From Perognathus longimembris pacificus (Eukaryota; Chordata; Mammalia; Rodentia; Heteromyidae): 64,000 nucleotides of DNA. The notes under the pieces are model-generated. The model ran no database searches. It had not been told where the DNA came from and worked only from the letters and a program-made list of their open reading frames with translations. The position numbers were made by a program, and so were the translations under genes. This document shows positions 35,561 to 46,553 of the stretch, piece after piece; the first letter of the stretch is position 1; each line of letters begins with the position of its first letter. The stretch is taken from contig NC_063161.1 of the NCBI RefSeq assembly GCF_023159225.1, forward strand, positions 77,290,267 through 77,354,266. Direction: 5' to 3'.

Positions 35561-37886
35561 TAGTTTGGCTCAGTGATAAGCAAAGAAAATATGAAACATT
35601 TCAGAGTCTCTGCTCTTTCCAGAACCTGACCTGTCTGCCTGCCTGATTACTTATACTGAATTATTCTTCCATTCTACATATTAGCCAAGGAGAAAGAAGT
35701 CACACTATCATGTCTTAGTATTTGTGTTTTATGTAATTGTTGTGTGGCAGATTCTGACAGTCTATGGAAGTAATGAAACTCAAGAAAAGTTGCTATCATT
35801 CCAGAAATCATTTTCAAGTATCCCTATCTTATAGAATGAGTAAACTCTTGTTTTAATTGTAACTCTGTTTACAGTTTTGCTTCTATCTGCACCATTTTGC
35901 CTGAGCTCTTCCTCCTAAAATGCCCAATGGCTTGCACTTGCCAAGTCCAACAGAGATAGTCTTTAAGGCACTTGACAGCACTGCTCCGGTACTCATATAA
36001 AAATCTTGCTATGGAAGTGAGAAAAGCAACACACATCGATCAATGCCTAAAGAACTATTTGGTCACAACTGGGATAAATAGTTTACAAGGGAAACAGGGC
36101 AAGGAGTGAGAATACACACTGAGGGTTTATCCACCTTAGTATGCTAAAGCACTCTGCCTTGTGGTGGAAATCACAGGAGGTTATGACTCCAGTGTTTACT
36201 TGAAAGTGATCAGAGATGGCCACAGACAAGAAAGGGCAAAGGCAGACAAAGCAGCAGGGCATTGATGTAAAGCAGAAAGCAGTCTGCTGAGCCTAAATGT
36301 GAAAGATGGTAAGACAACCAGGGGCAGCAGGAAGGTAGTGTCAGAGCAGAGGCTAGATGGGGGCCAGGAACCAGACACTGTGCCATTTTCAGTTATTCTG
36401 CAGTTTTAAAATTATACTCATTTCATCCAACAGCCTCCATCTCCCAGCCAATATAGAGTTATTTACCTTCTTTCATGCTCCTAACAAACCACATGTAATT
36501 GACACAGATGATGAAAACATGAACCTCTAGTGGTTCAGTGACTTATGATAACCCAAAGCACTGATAAACTGTACTTCCAAATCCAGATTAGACCTGAGGT
36601 CAAAGGGGGCTTTCTATGTTCTTACTCCTGACCCATAGGCCACAAGTTCACAGAGCAAGCTTGTGTGATCTGACCACATAAAAGGCTGAAACTCTGGATG
36701 GGGAACAGCACAAGCCAACCTAGGCCTGTCAGTGCAACCTCCAATTCCACTGCCTGTCTGAAGGCAGCAGGCAAGCAGCTGAGGAGGACAGCCCACATTT
36801 ATTTCTTACTCCATGAAGCACAAAAAGAGAAGGATGGAGACATGTGGATACACAGTGACGCTTCCCCGTGCTAGTGTGGATACATAGTGACTCTTCCCCG
36901 CCACCCCCACAACCCCCGATGTAATATGCCATCCTTATTCCCTATGGGGAAGACTTAATAAAGAGAAAGGAGGCAGGGCCTTACAATGGGAACAGAGTTC
37001 TCTGCCACTATCTGAAGAAGGTGAGACACTCATCTTCCTGGCAAGCGGAAATTTCAGTAATAATACTTCCACATCAGATCACAGGCATCTTCCTTTCTCC
37101 AACTATCTGACTTAGCTATGTAATTTGACACTTAATACAACAAGCTGTAAAGATTTATAGAATCCATAATCATTACTTTGACAATGAAGATAAAATCTAC
37201 TGAGAAATCATAAAATTCTCTATACTTTAAATGAGCCAACAATGACTTTTGCAGCAGAGATGTTTTTACCCTGCTTATCTGCACATGCCATCTGCTTTAT
37301 TAGCATGTCGTGTCACATGGAACTGCTCTTGTAATTGCAAGTCCATGTTATGACACCACCACAAGCAGAATATGAAGGCACAGAGAAGAGACAACAGCAG
37401 AAAGGGGGAGAATGACTTCTCTATCAGCCTTGCCATCTCTTGTTCCCAAAACAGATTAAGCCACTTGGAATTTGTTCACTTAGTCTTTCAAACAGATCAG
37501 CAGTCATGCAAAAACCCTTGTCTTGTAATGGCATTAATATAATATACATACATATGTGTTTATACATACATATGTACATATTAAGGAGGAAAGGTAGGGA
37601 TTTTAAAGCTGAGGAGTAACAAAGCAGAGGAACCACTAATATAGATATCTGTGGAAATCCTTCTAATCCGTTTTTGTACTTTCATGTAATATACACTTAC
37701 ATCCATGAGCAACATATGAAAGGTGTCAATCATTTTATATATACTAAAGTTTTACACAACCTCAGGAAAGTACAGTTTTCCAACAATTCTACTCACAGAT
37801 ATATAATCAAGAAAAACACAGACTTGTTCACTGCTCAAGTTGTAGATCAATCCCCGGTACCACAAATAATAATAAAGAAGAAACGA
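35561..37886. other. Unassigned; small duplication near 36.85 kb
   Basis: No gene is recognised. A 30-bp-scale direct repeat occurs at about 36844-36901, where GTGGATACA(C/T)AGTGAC plus CTTCCCCG appears twice. A likely tRNA-like SINE stub (GTAGATCAATCCCCGGTACC) lies at about 37842-37870, just before the dimeric SINE. The rest is unassigned. Confidence 0.4.
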
Positions 37887-38082
37887 GGGCTGGGAATATG
37901 GCCTAGTGGCAAGAGTGCTTGCCTCGTATACATGAAGCCCTGGGTTCAATTCCCCAGCACCACATATATAGAAAACAGCCAGAAATGGTGCTGTGGCTCA
38001 AGTGGCAGAGTGCTAGCCTTGAGCGGGAAGAAGCCAGGGACAGTGCTCAGGCCCTGAGTCCAAGCCCAGGACTGGCAAAAAG
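37887..38082 (+). mobile_element. Dimeric SINE (IDL-Geo type) with 12-bp target duplication
   Basis: GGGCTGGGAATATGGCC opens the left half, CAGAAATGGTGCTGTGGC starts the right. AAGAAGAAACGA (37875-37886) and AAGAAGAAATGA (38083-38094) flank it with one mismatch. The poly(A) is very short. Confidence 0.9.
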
Positions 38083-38120
38083 AAGAAGAAATGAAAGGAC
38101 ATGTGCAGACAATGTAAACA

Positions 38121-38565
38121 CTTAGGTTCACAGCAGCATTGTTCATAATAGCCCCCAAAGTGGAAACAACCCAAGTATTCATCGATAATGAATGTGTTAA
38201 TAAAATGTGCCCTGCTCATAGAAGAAAATGTTCTTCAGACATATAAAAGAGAAAGAAAAGAATAATGATGTGTGCATGGATTAATCTTAAAAACATTATA
38301 CTAAGTAAAAGGAGCCAGTCATAAAAGGCCACATATTATACGATTCCATTTGTAGAAATGTCCAGTGCAGGCAAATCCATAGAAACAAAATGTAGATTAG
38401 TGGTTGCCAGAAGCTAGAAGAATGAGAGTGATTGTTAATGGGTTTGAGGGTTCTAATGTAATAAAAATGTTCTGGAATTGGATAATGGTGGCAGATGCAT
38501 GACCTTTTAAGTATGTTGTTGTTATTTTTTAATCACTGAACTAACTTTATGACACATATACACGT
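38121..38565 (+). mobile_element. Old L1MA/MB-type 3' end
   Basis: TTCACAGCAGCATTGTTCAT, then CAACCCAAGTATTCATCGAT, AAACATTATACTAAGTAAAA, AAAAGGCCACATATTATACG, TTAGTGGTTGCCAGAAGC and AAATGTTCTGGAATTGGATA occur in the order of old mammalian L1 3' ends. The frame is broken. It differs clearly from the rodent-lineage L1 ends elsewhere in this window. Confidence 0.75.
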
Positions 38566-38656
38566 TTAACAAAAATGTCAGGTATAACCTTTTCAGATCC
38601 ATAAATCTGCAAACTTTGCCTATTTTTTTTATAAAGGAAGATCTACAGATATAGAA

Positions 38657-38696
38657 GCAGGAAGAGAGAGAGGGAGGGAGAGAAAGAGAAAGAGAA

Positions 38697-38755
<59 letters not shown>
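38657..38755 (+). repeat. (GA)n purine microsatellite
   Basis: An irregular GAGAGGGAGGGAGAAAGAGA part leads into uninterrupted (AG)n up to about 38755. Confidence 0.95.
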
Positions 38756-38757
<2 letters not shown>

Positions 38758-38999
38758 AACATTCTCAAGATTCCAGAACATTTCTTCTTCTTGCTGGATG
38801 TTTTTCTCCCCATCTTTAATCTCTGGGCACTATATTATAACAGAGCTCAGGGTTCTGGGATGTCCATTTTTAAAACATAACCCTCTGCAGCTCCTTATAA
38901 GGAACTTAAACAGCCTGTGCTGTCACTTTTTAAGACTGTTCCGCTCCATAAGTATCCCCCAGGACCTTTAAGAATTATCCTCAACCAACATTCCATCTC

Positions 39000-39480
39000 A
39001 GCTCTTTCCTGCCTCAATCCAAACTGATTCTTATTTCAACATGTCAGCCTCAACACCCTCATCAAATCCTGAAACTCCTCAGCCCAGCAGGATTAGAGCT
39101 ATGTGACTCTGCTCTGCCCAGTTGCAGGCTTCATATGCTCTACTTGTTCACATGTTTCCCTCTGCTACTCCAGTCTACTCTTTGCTCCTCCAACCTATAG
39201 GCTTACTTACATCCAGTTCTCTGTACTCACTGTCCCTGATACCTTTAGCCAAGAGGTTAGCATACTTTGCTCCTTTACATCATTCAGGTTTAGCTGAAAT
39301 GTCAGATCTCCGAGGAAAACTTCCATGACTAGCCTACAGCTCACCAGGTTGTGGTCACATTACCGTATTTATTATTTTCACAGTATTTAGCACTCTCTAG
39401 CATTACAAGACCTATTTGTTTACTAGAGTATACACTACAAGAGAGAAGGAACGTCTTTGTCCCCTGTCTGTCTCACCAGT
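39000..39480 (+). mobile_element. L2 LINE 3' remnant
   Basis: The stretch around CATCATTCAGGTTTAGCTGA and AATGTCAGATCTCCGAGG, followed by ATTTATTATTTTCACAGTA, TTTGTTTACTAGAGTATACA and AAGGAACGTCTTTGTCCCC, reproduces the order of the L2 3' region. No open frame. Confidence 0.7.
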
Positions 39481-40984
39481 TGGTTTGTGATAAATATGTA
39501 TTGGGAAGCTTAATCTCAGCCAGGCATGTGGTCAAAAGCACAGTGATTAAAGATAATATGCATTAGGAAGGTCACATTCCTTAAATCTTCCAGGCATGGA
39601 TTACTTATTAACCCAAATAAATTCCTAATTGGCAGTTTATGGCAGGCAGCATAGAAAAGACATTGGCTTGGAATGAAAAGTCTTTCACACATTTACAACC
39701 TCTACTGAAGGCCACCTGGCTGTGTCCTTGTGAATCCTGACTACAACTACCTTTTAATCCAGCTGCTCTAGGAATTAGCCTACCCCTTTCCTTGCACATA
39801 TACAAAGTGACACACATAAAAGATTATAATACATATTGGTAAAAAACTAGTTAAGTAAATTATCATGCAACAGAACGTTTTGTAGTGCACTTTAATAAAA
39901 GAATAAAAAGCTGTCTATGTTGACTACATTTGGCTAAAGGACAATCTCCAAGAAACATGGCAAGTGAAAAGAGGCAAAGTACAAATAAATATATACAGTT
40001 TTAATACCATTTTGGAAAAGTAAAATGGGAAGGAGAAATAATATACATGTTTAGAAACATAAAATAAATGCACATCAACTCTGGGGAGGCTCCATGGTTG
40101 AACTTTTCAGCAGATGCTTTCAAACTTTTAAGTCTTGAATCATATTAAATATATTAATTATCCAAATGTTACCTTTTCAAATCTAGTTCTGTTTCTCTTT
40201 GTTTTACGTTTCAGAAAGTAAAATGGAAATCTGGTTCCTTAACCATGTCTTCTCCTCTCAGTCTTTGCTGGGAATGTCCTCTTTCTCTGTCTCCTAATGA
40301 ACTCTAGATTATGCACGTCGAATCTTATTTCCTTCATGGATTCTTCTGTAATGCCAACCTATATCGGAAATGATTTCCTTTCCATAGGGACACCTATAGG
40401 AATTTACTGGTACACCACCGTCCTCAGAATTCATCACACATGTTGTCTTTCTAGTGTAGACTAAATCTATACTAGGTGAACTGTGCCTTACTAGTCTACA
40501 TCCACAAACAAATGTTAAATACGTTTTCAAACTATGTAAATTAATACTATGAAATTATACAGAGTCCACTGGAAGCCTCATCTTATAACTATCCCAATTC
40601 TTTTGTGGTCTCTACACTTTAGTAGGACAAAATACAATTCCAACTAAAGAAGAGGGAGAGCCATTCCATCATAAAGTAAGTTTCCAAGTTCTGAGAGTCC
40701 ATGGTATGATATCATATAGTACCCAATGGACAATGCCTGAAAATCTTCAAACAAGGAAACCCAGAGACCTCAATCACCTTGGGTCTGGCAAACTACCATT
40801 TCTTCCCTGTCCAGGATCCTAAACTTGGCTCTGCAATGCTTCTACCCACAACCTATAAACATATGCAACCAAAATTGACTTTAGTACATTTGACTTCAGT
40901 CTCATTTATATTTTTGTTAGTTCAGAATAAAATAATATGTACATCATCATAGTGTGTCAGCCTTATCAATAAGTTTCATAGAAT
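39481..40984. other. No recognisable gene or repeat
   Basis: Unassigned. A 73-codon minus-strand frame at 40309-40530 was inspected and has no domain I recognise. Confidence 0.4.
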
Positions 40985-41060
40985 CCATCAATTCCTCGTT
41001 TCAAATGCATTTATCAAAGACCTACTATGTTCCAGATACTACTGTTGGTGATGGGCTCAT
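40985..41060 (-). repeat. Probable L2/MIR-family 3' tail
   Basis: The plus strand shows CCATCAATTCCTCGTTTC, then CAAAGACCTACTATGTTCCA and GATACTACTGTTGGTGATGG. This resembles the reverse complement of the shared L2/MIR 3' end. Short and worn. Confidence 0.45.
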
Positions 41061-41569
41061 ACTTGATAGACATCTCCCATGGAGCCCATAAACATTAAAC
41101 AACCTGAGCTCCACAGTTCCATAGTTTGCAGCTCTCAAGTTACAGCTCACACTTTTTAAGTGTGGAGACAGCAGAAAAAGAAGGGAGGGGATGAGAAAAA
41201 TTAATAAAAATAAGAGAAATCATCGTTGAGAGGCTGCATGTCCAGGTTACCATTTGCACACTTGTCATCGCTGCACGGCAGCATATGTTTCATTTCAGAT
41301 GTACTGAGAAGTGTCACAGATGCACGTGATAGCTGAGTATTGCAACTGGATCTCTAATTAAGCTGACAAATGTCACACATTGCCTGCTACTAGAATACTC
41401 TATTAGTAAAAATTTATGAATTAGAAAAGAAAAAAATCAAAGGAATAAACCTCGGCTCCAAATTTTAGTTCCTGAATCATTATATCACTCTATCATATGT
41501 TCCTGCCTCTTACCATTGTACTTACAACCGTTTTTAGCTCCACATTTTATCAAGGTAGCTATATCCTGC

Positions 41570-41800
41570 ATTTTCTCCTATCCCGTTCACTGTGCTTGAC
41601 CTCCATGCAGCACCTGACAGTGTCAACCAACACGTCCTCTAGAAGCTCTTTCCATCTCTAATTGCAGAAATGGCATGTTTCTTCCTCTTACCCTCTTGTT
41701 CTCTCTAACTTTGCTTTGCCCTACACTGATCTTCCCCTCTCCCTTTGTATTCTCTTCTCCAGTGGCTTTCTATATGATTTTTATCACTAAAAAGCACTCC
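41570..41800 (+). mobile_element. L2 LINE ORF2-region fragment
   Basis: CTCCATGCAGCACCTGACAG followed by TGTCAACCAACACGTCCTC, then a CT-rich stretch with AGAAGCTCTTTCCATCTC, recalls the L2 reverse-transcriptase region. Stops in all frames. A SINE follows directly. Confidence 0.5.
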
Positions 41801-41802
41801 TT

Positions 41803-42042
41803 GGCTGGATGCCAGTAACTCATATCTATAATCCTAGCTACTTAGGAGGCTGAGATCTGAGGATTATGGTTCAAAGCCAGCCTAAGCAAGTCTGTGAGAC
41901 TCTTATCTCCAATTAATAACCAAAATGCCAGAAGAGGAGCTATGGCTCAAACAGTAGAGCGTTACCCTTGATCAAAAGAAGCTCAGGACAGTGCCCAAGC
42001 CCTGACTTATAGCTCCATGTTCTGCACAAAAATAAATAAATA
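41803..42042 (+). mobile_element. 7SL-headed composite SINE
   Basis: GGCTGGATGCCAGTAACTC, TAATCCTAGCTACTTAGGAG, the linker CTCTTATCTCCAATTAATAA, and the Geo module CTATGGCTCAAACAGTAGAG. Ends in an AAATAAATAAATAC tail. Confidence 0.85.
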
Positions 42043-42181
42043 CAAAACCATGTGACCCTTATCTGAGCAGTTACTTATGGAGCCATATCTCCTTCTTGTA
42101 CGAAATGTGTGCAAAAGCCCTTTTTCGCCAACCAGACACTGGATTAAATTATGATGATAATAACATGCAAACATCAGTTAT

Positions 42182-42290
42182 AATGTGCCATATACTATTG
42201 AGCACTTTCAGTATAACAATTTGTTTTGCCCTTACAAGAATCCCACTGTAATACCTGTTTTGCAGAGGAGGAAACAGAAACATAGATGGC
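42182..42290 (-). repeat. MIR fragment, minus orientation
   Basis: The plus strand reads TGCCATATACTATTGAGCAC and TGTTTTGCAGAGGAGGAAAC, the reverse complement of the MIR core and 3' part. Confidence 0.55.
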
Positions 42291-42291
42291 A

Positions 42292-42355
42292 TGTCTATAA
42301 AGCACTTATCACAGTACCTAGCAGGCATTCAATAAATAGTGGCTCTTATAATTTC
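42292..42355 (+). repeat. MIR/L2-type 3' tail, plus orientation
   Basis: TATAAAGCACTTATCACAGT and a CAGGCATTCAATAAATAGTG block form the usual plus-strand MIR 3' end, next to a minus-strand MIR piece. Confidence 0.55.
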
Positions 42356-43485
42356 CTCTATGCTGTGTCTCTCAAATATATAGCTTTATTTATTTCAACT
42401 CTGCAATGAGATGTCCACATGACATCTTACTACCAGCAAAAACTGAAGGCTGTTCAAAGCCAGCCTCCATTACTTCACTGCGACCCTCAGCCCCATACCT
42501 CCACACAGAAATCAGTGCTACTACCCTTCTTTCTCTGGGCCAGAGTGTCATCCCTAACACTGCTTGCTGCCTGTGCCTGGTTCAGCTGCAGTTTGAGACC
42601 TCTTCCCATGTGGAGCTCTTTGTCCTTCCTCCACTTCCACTCCCTTCGTGTGTCCTGGTGGAGGCCTGTATTCTACAGGCAAAAAATCTGTAAAAAATAC
42701 TTTGTGGAATAATTCTGTAGTTTATGTGAAGTCTGGTGGAAGCAGGAATGACAACACCTCAAAGCCTGCTCAACAAGGATGTCATAAAGTAAAAGCACAG
42801 GCCAGGCAAGACCACCCAACTGCACAGGAGCAAATGTGATAGGCTGGCAATCTGTTCTCATATTAACTAGGAGCACAGTTTCAAGGGCATTCAAAACCAA
42901 AACATAATACAATCTTAACGCAGAACAGAATCTAGGGAAAGGAGATGTAGGATATGAAGATTAGTGCAATCTCAGTGAAACAAAAGGGTGAAAAAAACAC
43001 CACTGTGAAACTGAAAAAGGCCCAAGTTAATCCAAAGCTGAATTGTCAATTTACATTATCTGATTTTATTGTCATCTCAGAAGAAAGCAAGCCAACTCAT
43101 ACCTTAACTATGGGGAAGAAAGATAGCCACAACAATGGCATTCTTGTAGGTTTCATCTCAGTGGCCTGACAGCCAGCACTATGTGCCTCCAACTGTCAAT
43201 AAGGCTGACAGAACCACTTAAGCTAATGAAGTAGTTGGGTCTTTAAATAAATGGTATGAGAACTGTATATCTGCATTGCCTAATTATTCTAAACTGCAAA
43301 CCACTGAATACACATTGCAAGCCTTTGATAAATAGAACTGCCACTTTAAAATCTGTCATTATCAAACATTTGAACATAGAAAAACAAAGGTCTGAAAGCA
43401 GAATTAAAATATGTATTAAACAACTTACAGTTTATAAATACACCGATTTATGGTACTGTCCAACAACATACCTAAAGTAAAAGTT
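42356..43485. other. No recognisable gene or repeat
   Basis: Unassigned. Two overlapping plus frames at 42406-42712 (95 and 97 codons) have no domain and are in different phases of the same DNA. Confidence 0.4.
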
Positions 43486-43690
43486 AGCTGGATGCTGGTG
43501 GCTCACACCTGCAATCCTAGCTACTCAGAAGGCTGAGATCTGAGGACTGAGATTTGAAGCCAGCCCACACTGGCAAGTCCTTGAGATTGTCTTCAATTAA
43601 CCACCAAAAAGCTAAAGCTCCATCCTTGAACAAAAAGGCTAGGGGCCACATGCAGGCCTAAGTTCAAGCCCCAGTATGAGCACAAAAAAT
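43486..43690 (+). mobile_element. 7SL-headed composite SINE with an internal deletion
   Basis: The head is well kept (AGCTGGATGCTGGTGGCTCA, CTGCAATCCTAGCTACTCAG). The start of the Geo module, where the A-box-like TGGCTCAAGTGG should be, is missing: AAAAAGCTAAAGCTCC passes straight to CTTGAACAAAAAGGC. The end has AAGTTCAAGCCCCAG and a short A run. Confidence 0.8.
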
Positions 43691-45870
43691 TAACTCAGGT
43701 CCAATAAGTTTATATAACCAAGTTCCTAAAAAAGGATCACCTCAACATACAAAAAGGAAGAGCAATTAGCTAAAGTTCTTTGAGTAAGACAAAATGCTCA
43801 AGTGTTATTTAGGTATTATCTTTTCAATCATTTATAAAATGGTATGCCATATGAATTTTGGTAATAACTTGCTTTAGAAATAATAACTAGAATCTCAGTT
43901 TTCAAAATAAATCAATAAATTCAAGTAAAAACTAAAGATGGAATAAAGATAAACTTTAGTCATAAGTTAATTCATTTAAAAACCACTGAATGACCACCTT
44001 CTCTGCCATTTCCCAGGAACAGTGGCCACTACTCAATAGTTCTGGGTTGTCTGTGCCTGCCTGCCCTAGCTTGTACCAGTCTCCTAACACTGTGTGTGCT
44101 GAGGAGAGGGACATATGTACGTCCTCTTCAAGAGCCCAGTATAACACCTAACCCATCACAGTCACTCAGTCAGTGGCTCTGTCTGCCCTAGCAGTGAAGA
44201 CTTCTTGGGGAAAAAGACAATTTCTTACTCTTCCTATACACTCAAACCTACAACAGTGACTGACATGTAATATTCAAGTAGACAATTATCAGACCTTTAA
44301 CTTTCAACTTACTCCACCTGGAAGTTTGGTATGCATGATAATATTGGCACTGACAAAATCAGGTTTCCTAAAAATACATCTAATTTATTAAATGAGAGCT
44401 GGCTGTCCAATAACACATATTGGATATGATAATACTATGACTGTACTGGTTTTTCCTTCATTTATTTGTTTGTTCACTCATGTGTTAATTGCAGACACTT
44501 GAGTTGATTACTGGCCAGTGAACCAAGACATTAATTATAAAATATCAGTTAGCATGATAAAAAAATTCTGTGAAATCTCAGATCATGCAAGAGGCTCCCA
44601 AAGATTTGCTTTGATCAGTCACTGGAAGAACAACTGCTAGGTAATGGTTGTCAGCAATGATTATCTTGTTTGAAAATTCAGGCTGGGATCTGTGCAATTT
44701 TTCAAATGAAATTCCAATAAACCCAGTGAATGGTGAGTAGGCTGGAAACAAAGGAAAATGGGAGACAACTTCTAAGGACTTCTTCCACAGCAAGCATAAT
44801 TAGTGTGCACCACCATTCCTTATTCCCATTGTTTTTACTTTGTTCCTACCCAGTAAAAAGAGCACAAAAATATTGGGGGAAAGTCTGATCTCTGCATTTT
44901 CTGTAGCATTCTTGTCACTTTGGCAACCACTTCTCTAAGGCCCACCCACTCTGAGGTTTCTCAATCTTCTCCACATAGAAGTACAAGCTACACTAAGATA
45001 TTTTCTGATATTTGCAGAATAAAATCAAGGCTGTGTTACACTGTAAATGTAATCTCCATGTTTATTTTACCAAATGGAATTCTTCCATTTACCAATTAAC
45101 ATTATAAATTGCATTTTGTGTTTGCGTTTATATACATACACACATATAAATCTTCTTGTGAATATATAGGGTTGTTTACTTGTAGGGGTTGTGTATAGTT
45201 GCTCAACATTCAAAAAGCCTTTGATGAGTGATCAGAGATGAGTACTTTCCCCTAAATATCCTTCTCAAACATCCAAACACTAGGAGATCTTATCCTTGCT
45301 TTATATCTGCCTTACTCTAGAGGGCATAGCTTTCATGTATTTTTCATTTAATCCCAAAGTAAGAAAACTGTAGTTCAGGCAGATTAACAAACTGGACTGA
45401 AGTTGAAGAAAGAGAACTAAGAGCTCAACAAGGTTTTCCTCACTCCAGAGTATCTGATCTTGACAATATTATACTTTAACAATGTAACAAGGGAGAGGAA
45501 AAAAAAAAAACAACTAATGTCTCCTTGCGTACAAGTAGTAATTCTACAGAGAAAGAAAACACATAGGTTAATTTTCTGCCCATTTTCAAATACCTGAGCT
45601 CAACTACTACAGACAAAGGGTTTAACTCTAGCTCTGTTTGGAAATTTCAGCCCATGGTTGGTTGGCCCTATTGTGGAAGGAGTGACTGGGATCCCAATAA
45701 ACCCTTCAAAGGCAAAGCCCAAATGAACTAATAACTTCATTCCACTATGCTCCCCCTACCTCCTAAAGGTTCTATTACTTTCCAAGTAGGGAACAAACTC
45801 TCAGAGGACCCTGAAAAGATATTCAGGATACAAACTACAGGATGACCAAAGTACAAATCTATGGGGTTTT
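43691..45870. other. No recognisable gene; possible worn MIR near 45.36 kb
   Basis: AT-rich unassigned sequence. Around 45350-45470 a weak reverse-MIR pattern (AAGAAAACTGTAGTTCAGGC...CCTCACTCCAGAG) can be traced but is not firm. Confidence 0.35.
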
Positions 45871-45872
45871 GT

Positions 45873-45917
<45 letters not shown>

Positions 45918-45918
45918 T
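45871..45918 (+). repeat. (GT)n microsatellite
   Basis: GT dinucleotides with two AT interruptions. Confidence 0.95.
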
Positions 45919-46238
45919 TTTGTCTAGGCCATCTAGGAAGCATTCCATGGATATACATAGTTTTAAAAGCCAAGAGTCTGGTGTAATACACACATTCAAG
46001 TTCAATGCAAAGAGAAGCTCACATGGTAATTGATTGAGTTCACATGTGAATGCATCAGCTTTTAAATGAGTTAATCATTTGTATTAACCACTTGACTAAC
46101 TTGTTCTTGAGTTTGGAAAACTAAAAGCAACAGAACTATACTGTAGAAAAGGCTAATAAGATCAAGATAAAGAAAGAACTGTATTACAATGGAAAAAAGA
46201 TCAAAATCATGGCAGACCTCTCCACATAGACTTACAAT

Positions 46239-46481
46239 GCACGGAAAGCCTGGAAGAACACAATCCAAGTCCTCCAGGCCAACAACTGCCAACCCAGAAT
46301 TAGATACCCAGCAAAATTAGAATTTACTTTTGAGGGGAAAACCAGATCTTTCCATAGCAAAGAGGAACTAAAGGAATATGTAAACAAAAATCCAACCTTA
46401 CAGCAAATTCTAAGAGGGGAACCCCACCCAACAGAAAAACGTACAGGACCTCCTGACAGAAACAGAAAGAAACTACAATAG
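46239..46481 (+). pseudogene. L1 ORF1 C-terminal remnant
   Basis: Eighty codons are open from GCACGGAAAGCC to a TAG at 46479-46481. The frame includes the motif RYPAKLEFTFEGK, typical of the C-terminal end of L1-family ORF1 proteins, followed by a charged tail. ORF1p is an RNA-binding chaperone of the L1 particle. Here the coiled coil and RRM parts are absent because the L1 is 5'-truncated. There is no start codon context of its own. Confidence 0.65.
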
Positions 46482-46553
46482 CCAGAATCCAACAGGAAGA
46501 GCAGCTCAATAAAGACAAGAAAAAAGGGAGAGGAAACACAGCCTAACAGGAAA

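Noticed and set aside
35335..35646. Glu/Gly-rich and Ser/Leu/Pro-rich open frames
   Set aside because: They are translations of a GGA repeat in several frames.
40309..40530. 73-codon minus-strand frame with Cys and His residues
   Set aside because: The Cys/His spacing (CPYGKEIISDIGWHYRRIH) vaguely recalls a zinc finger, but there is only one Cys before the His pair and no repeat of the unit.
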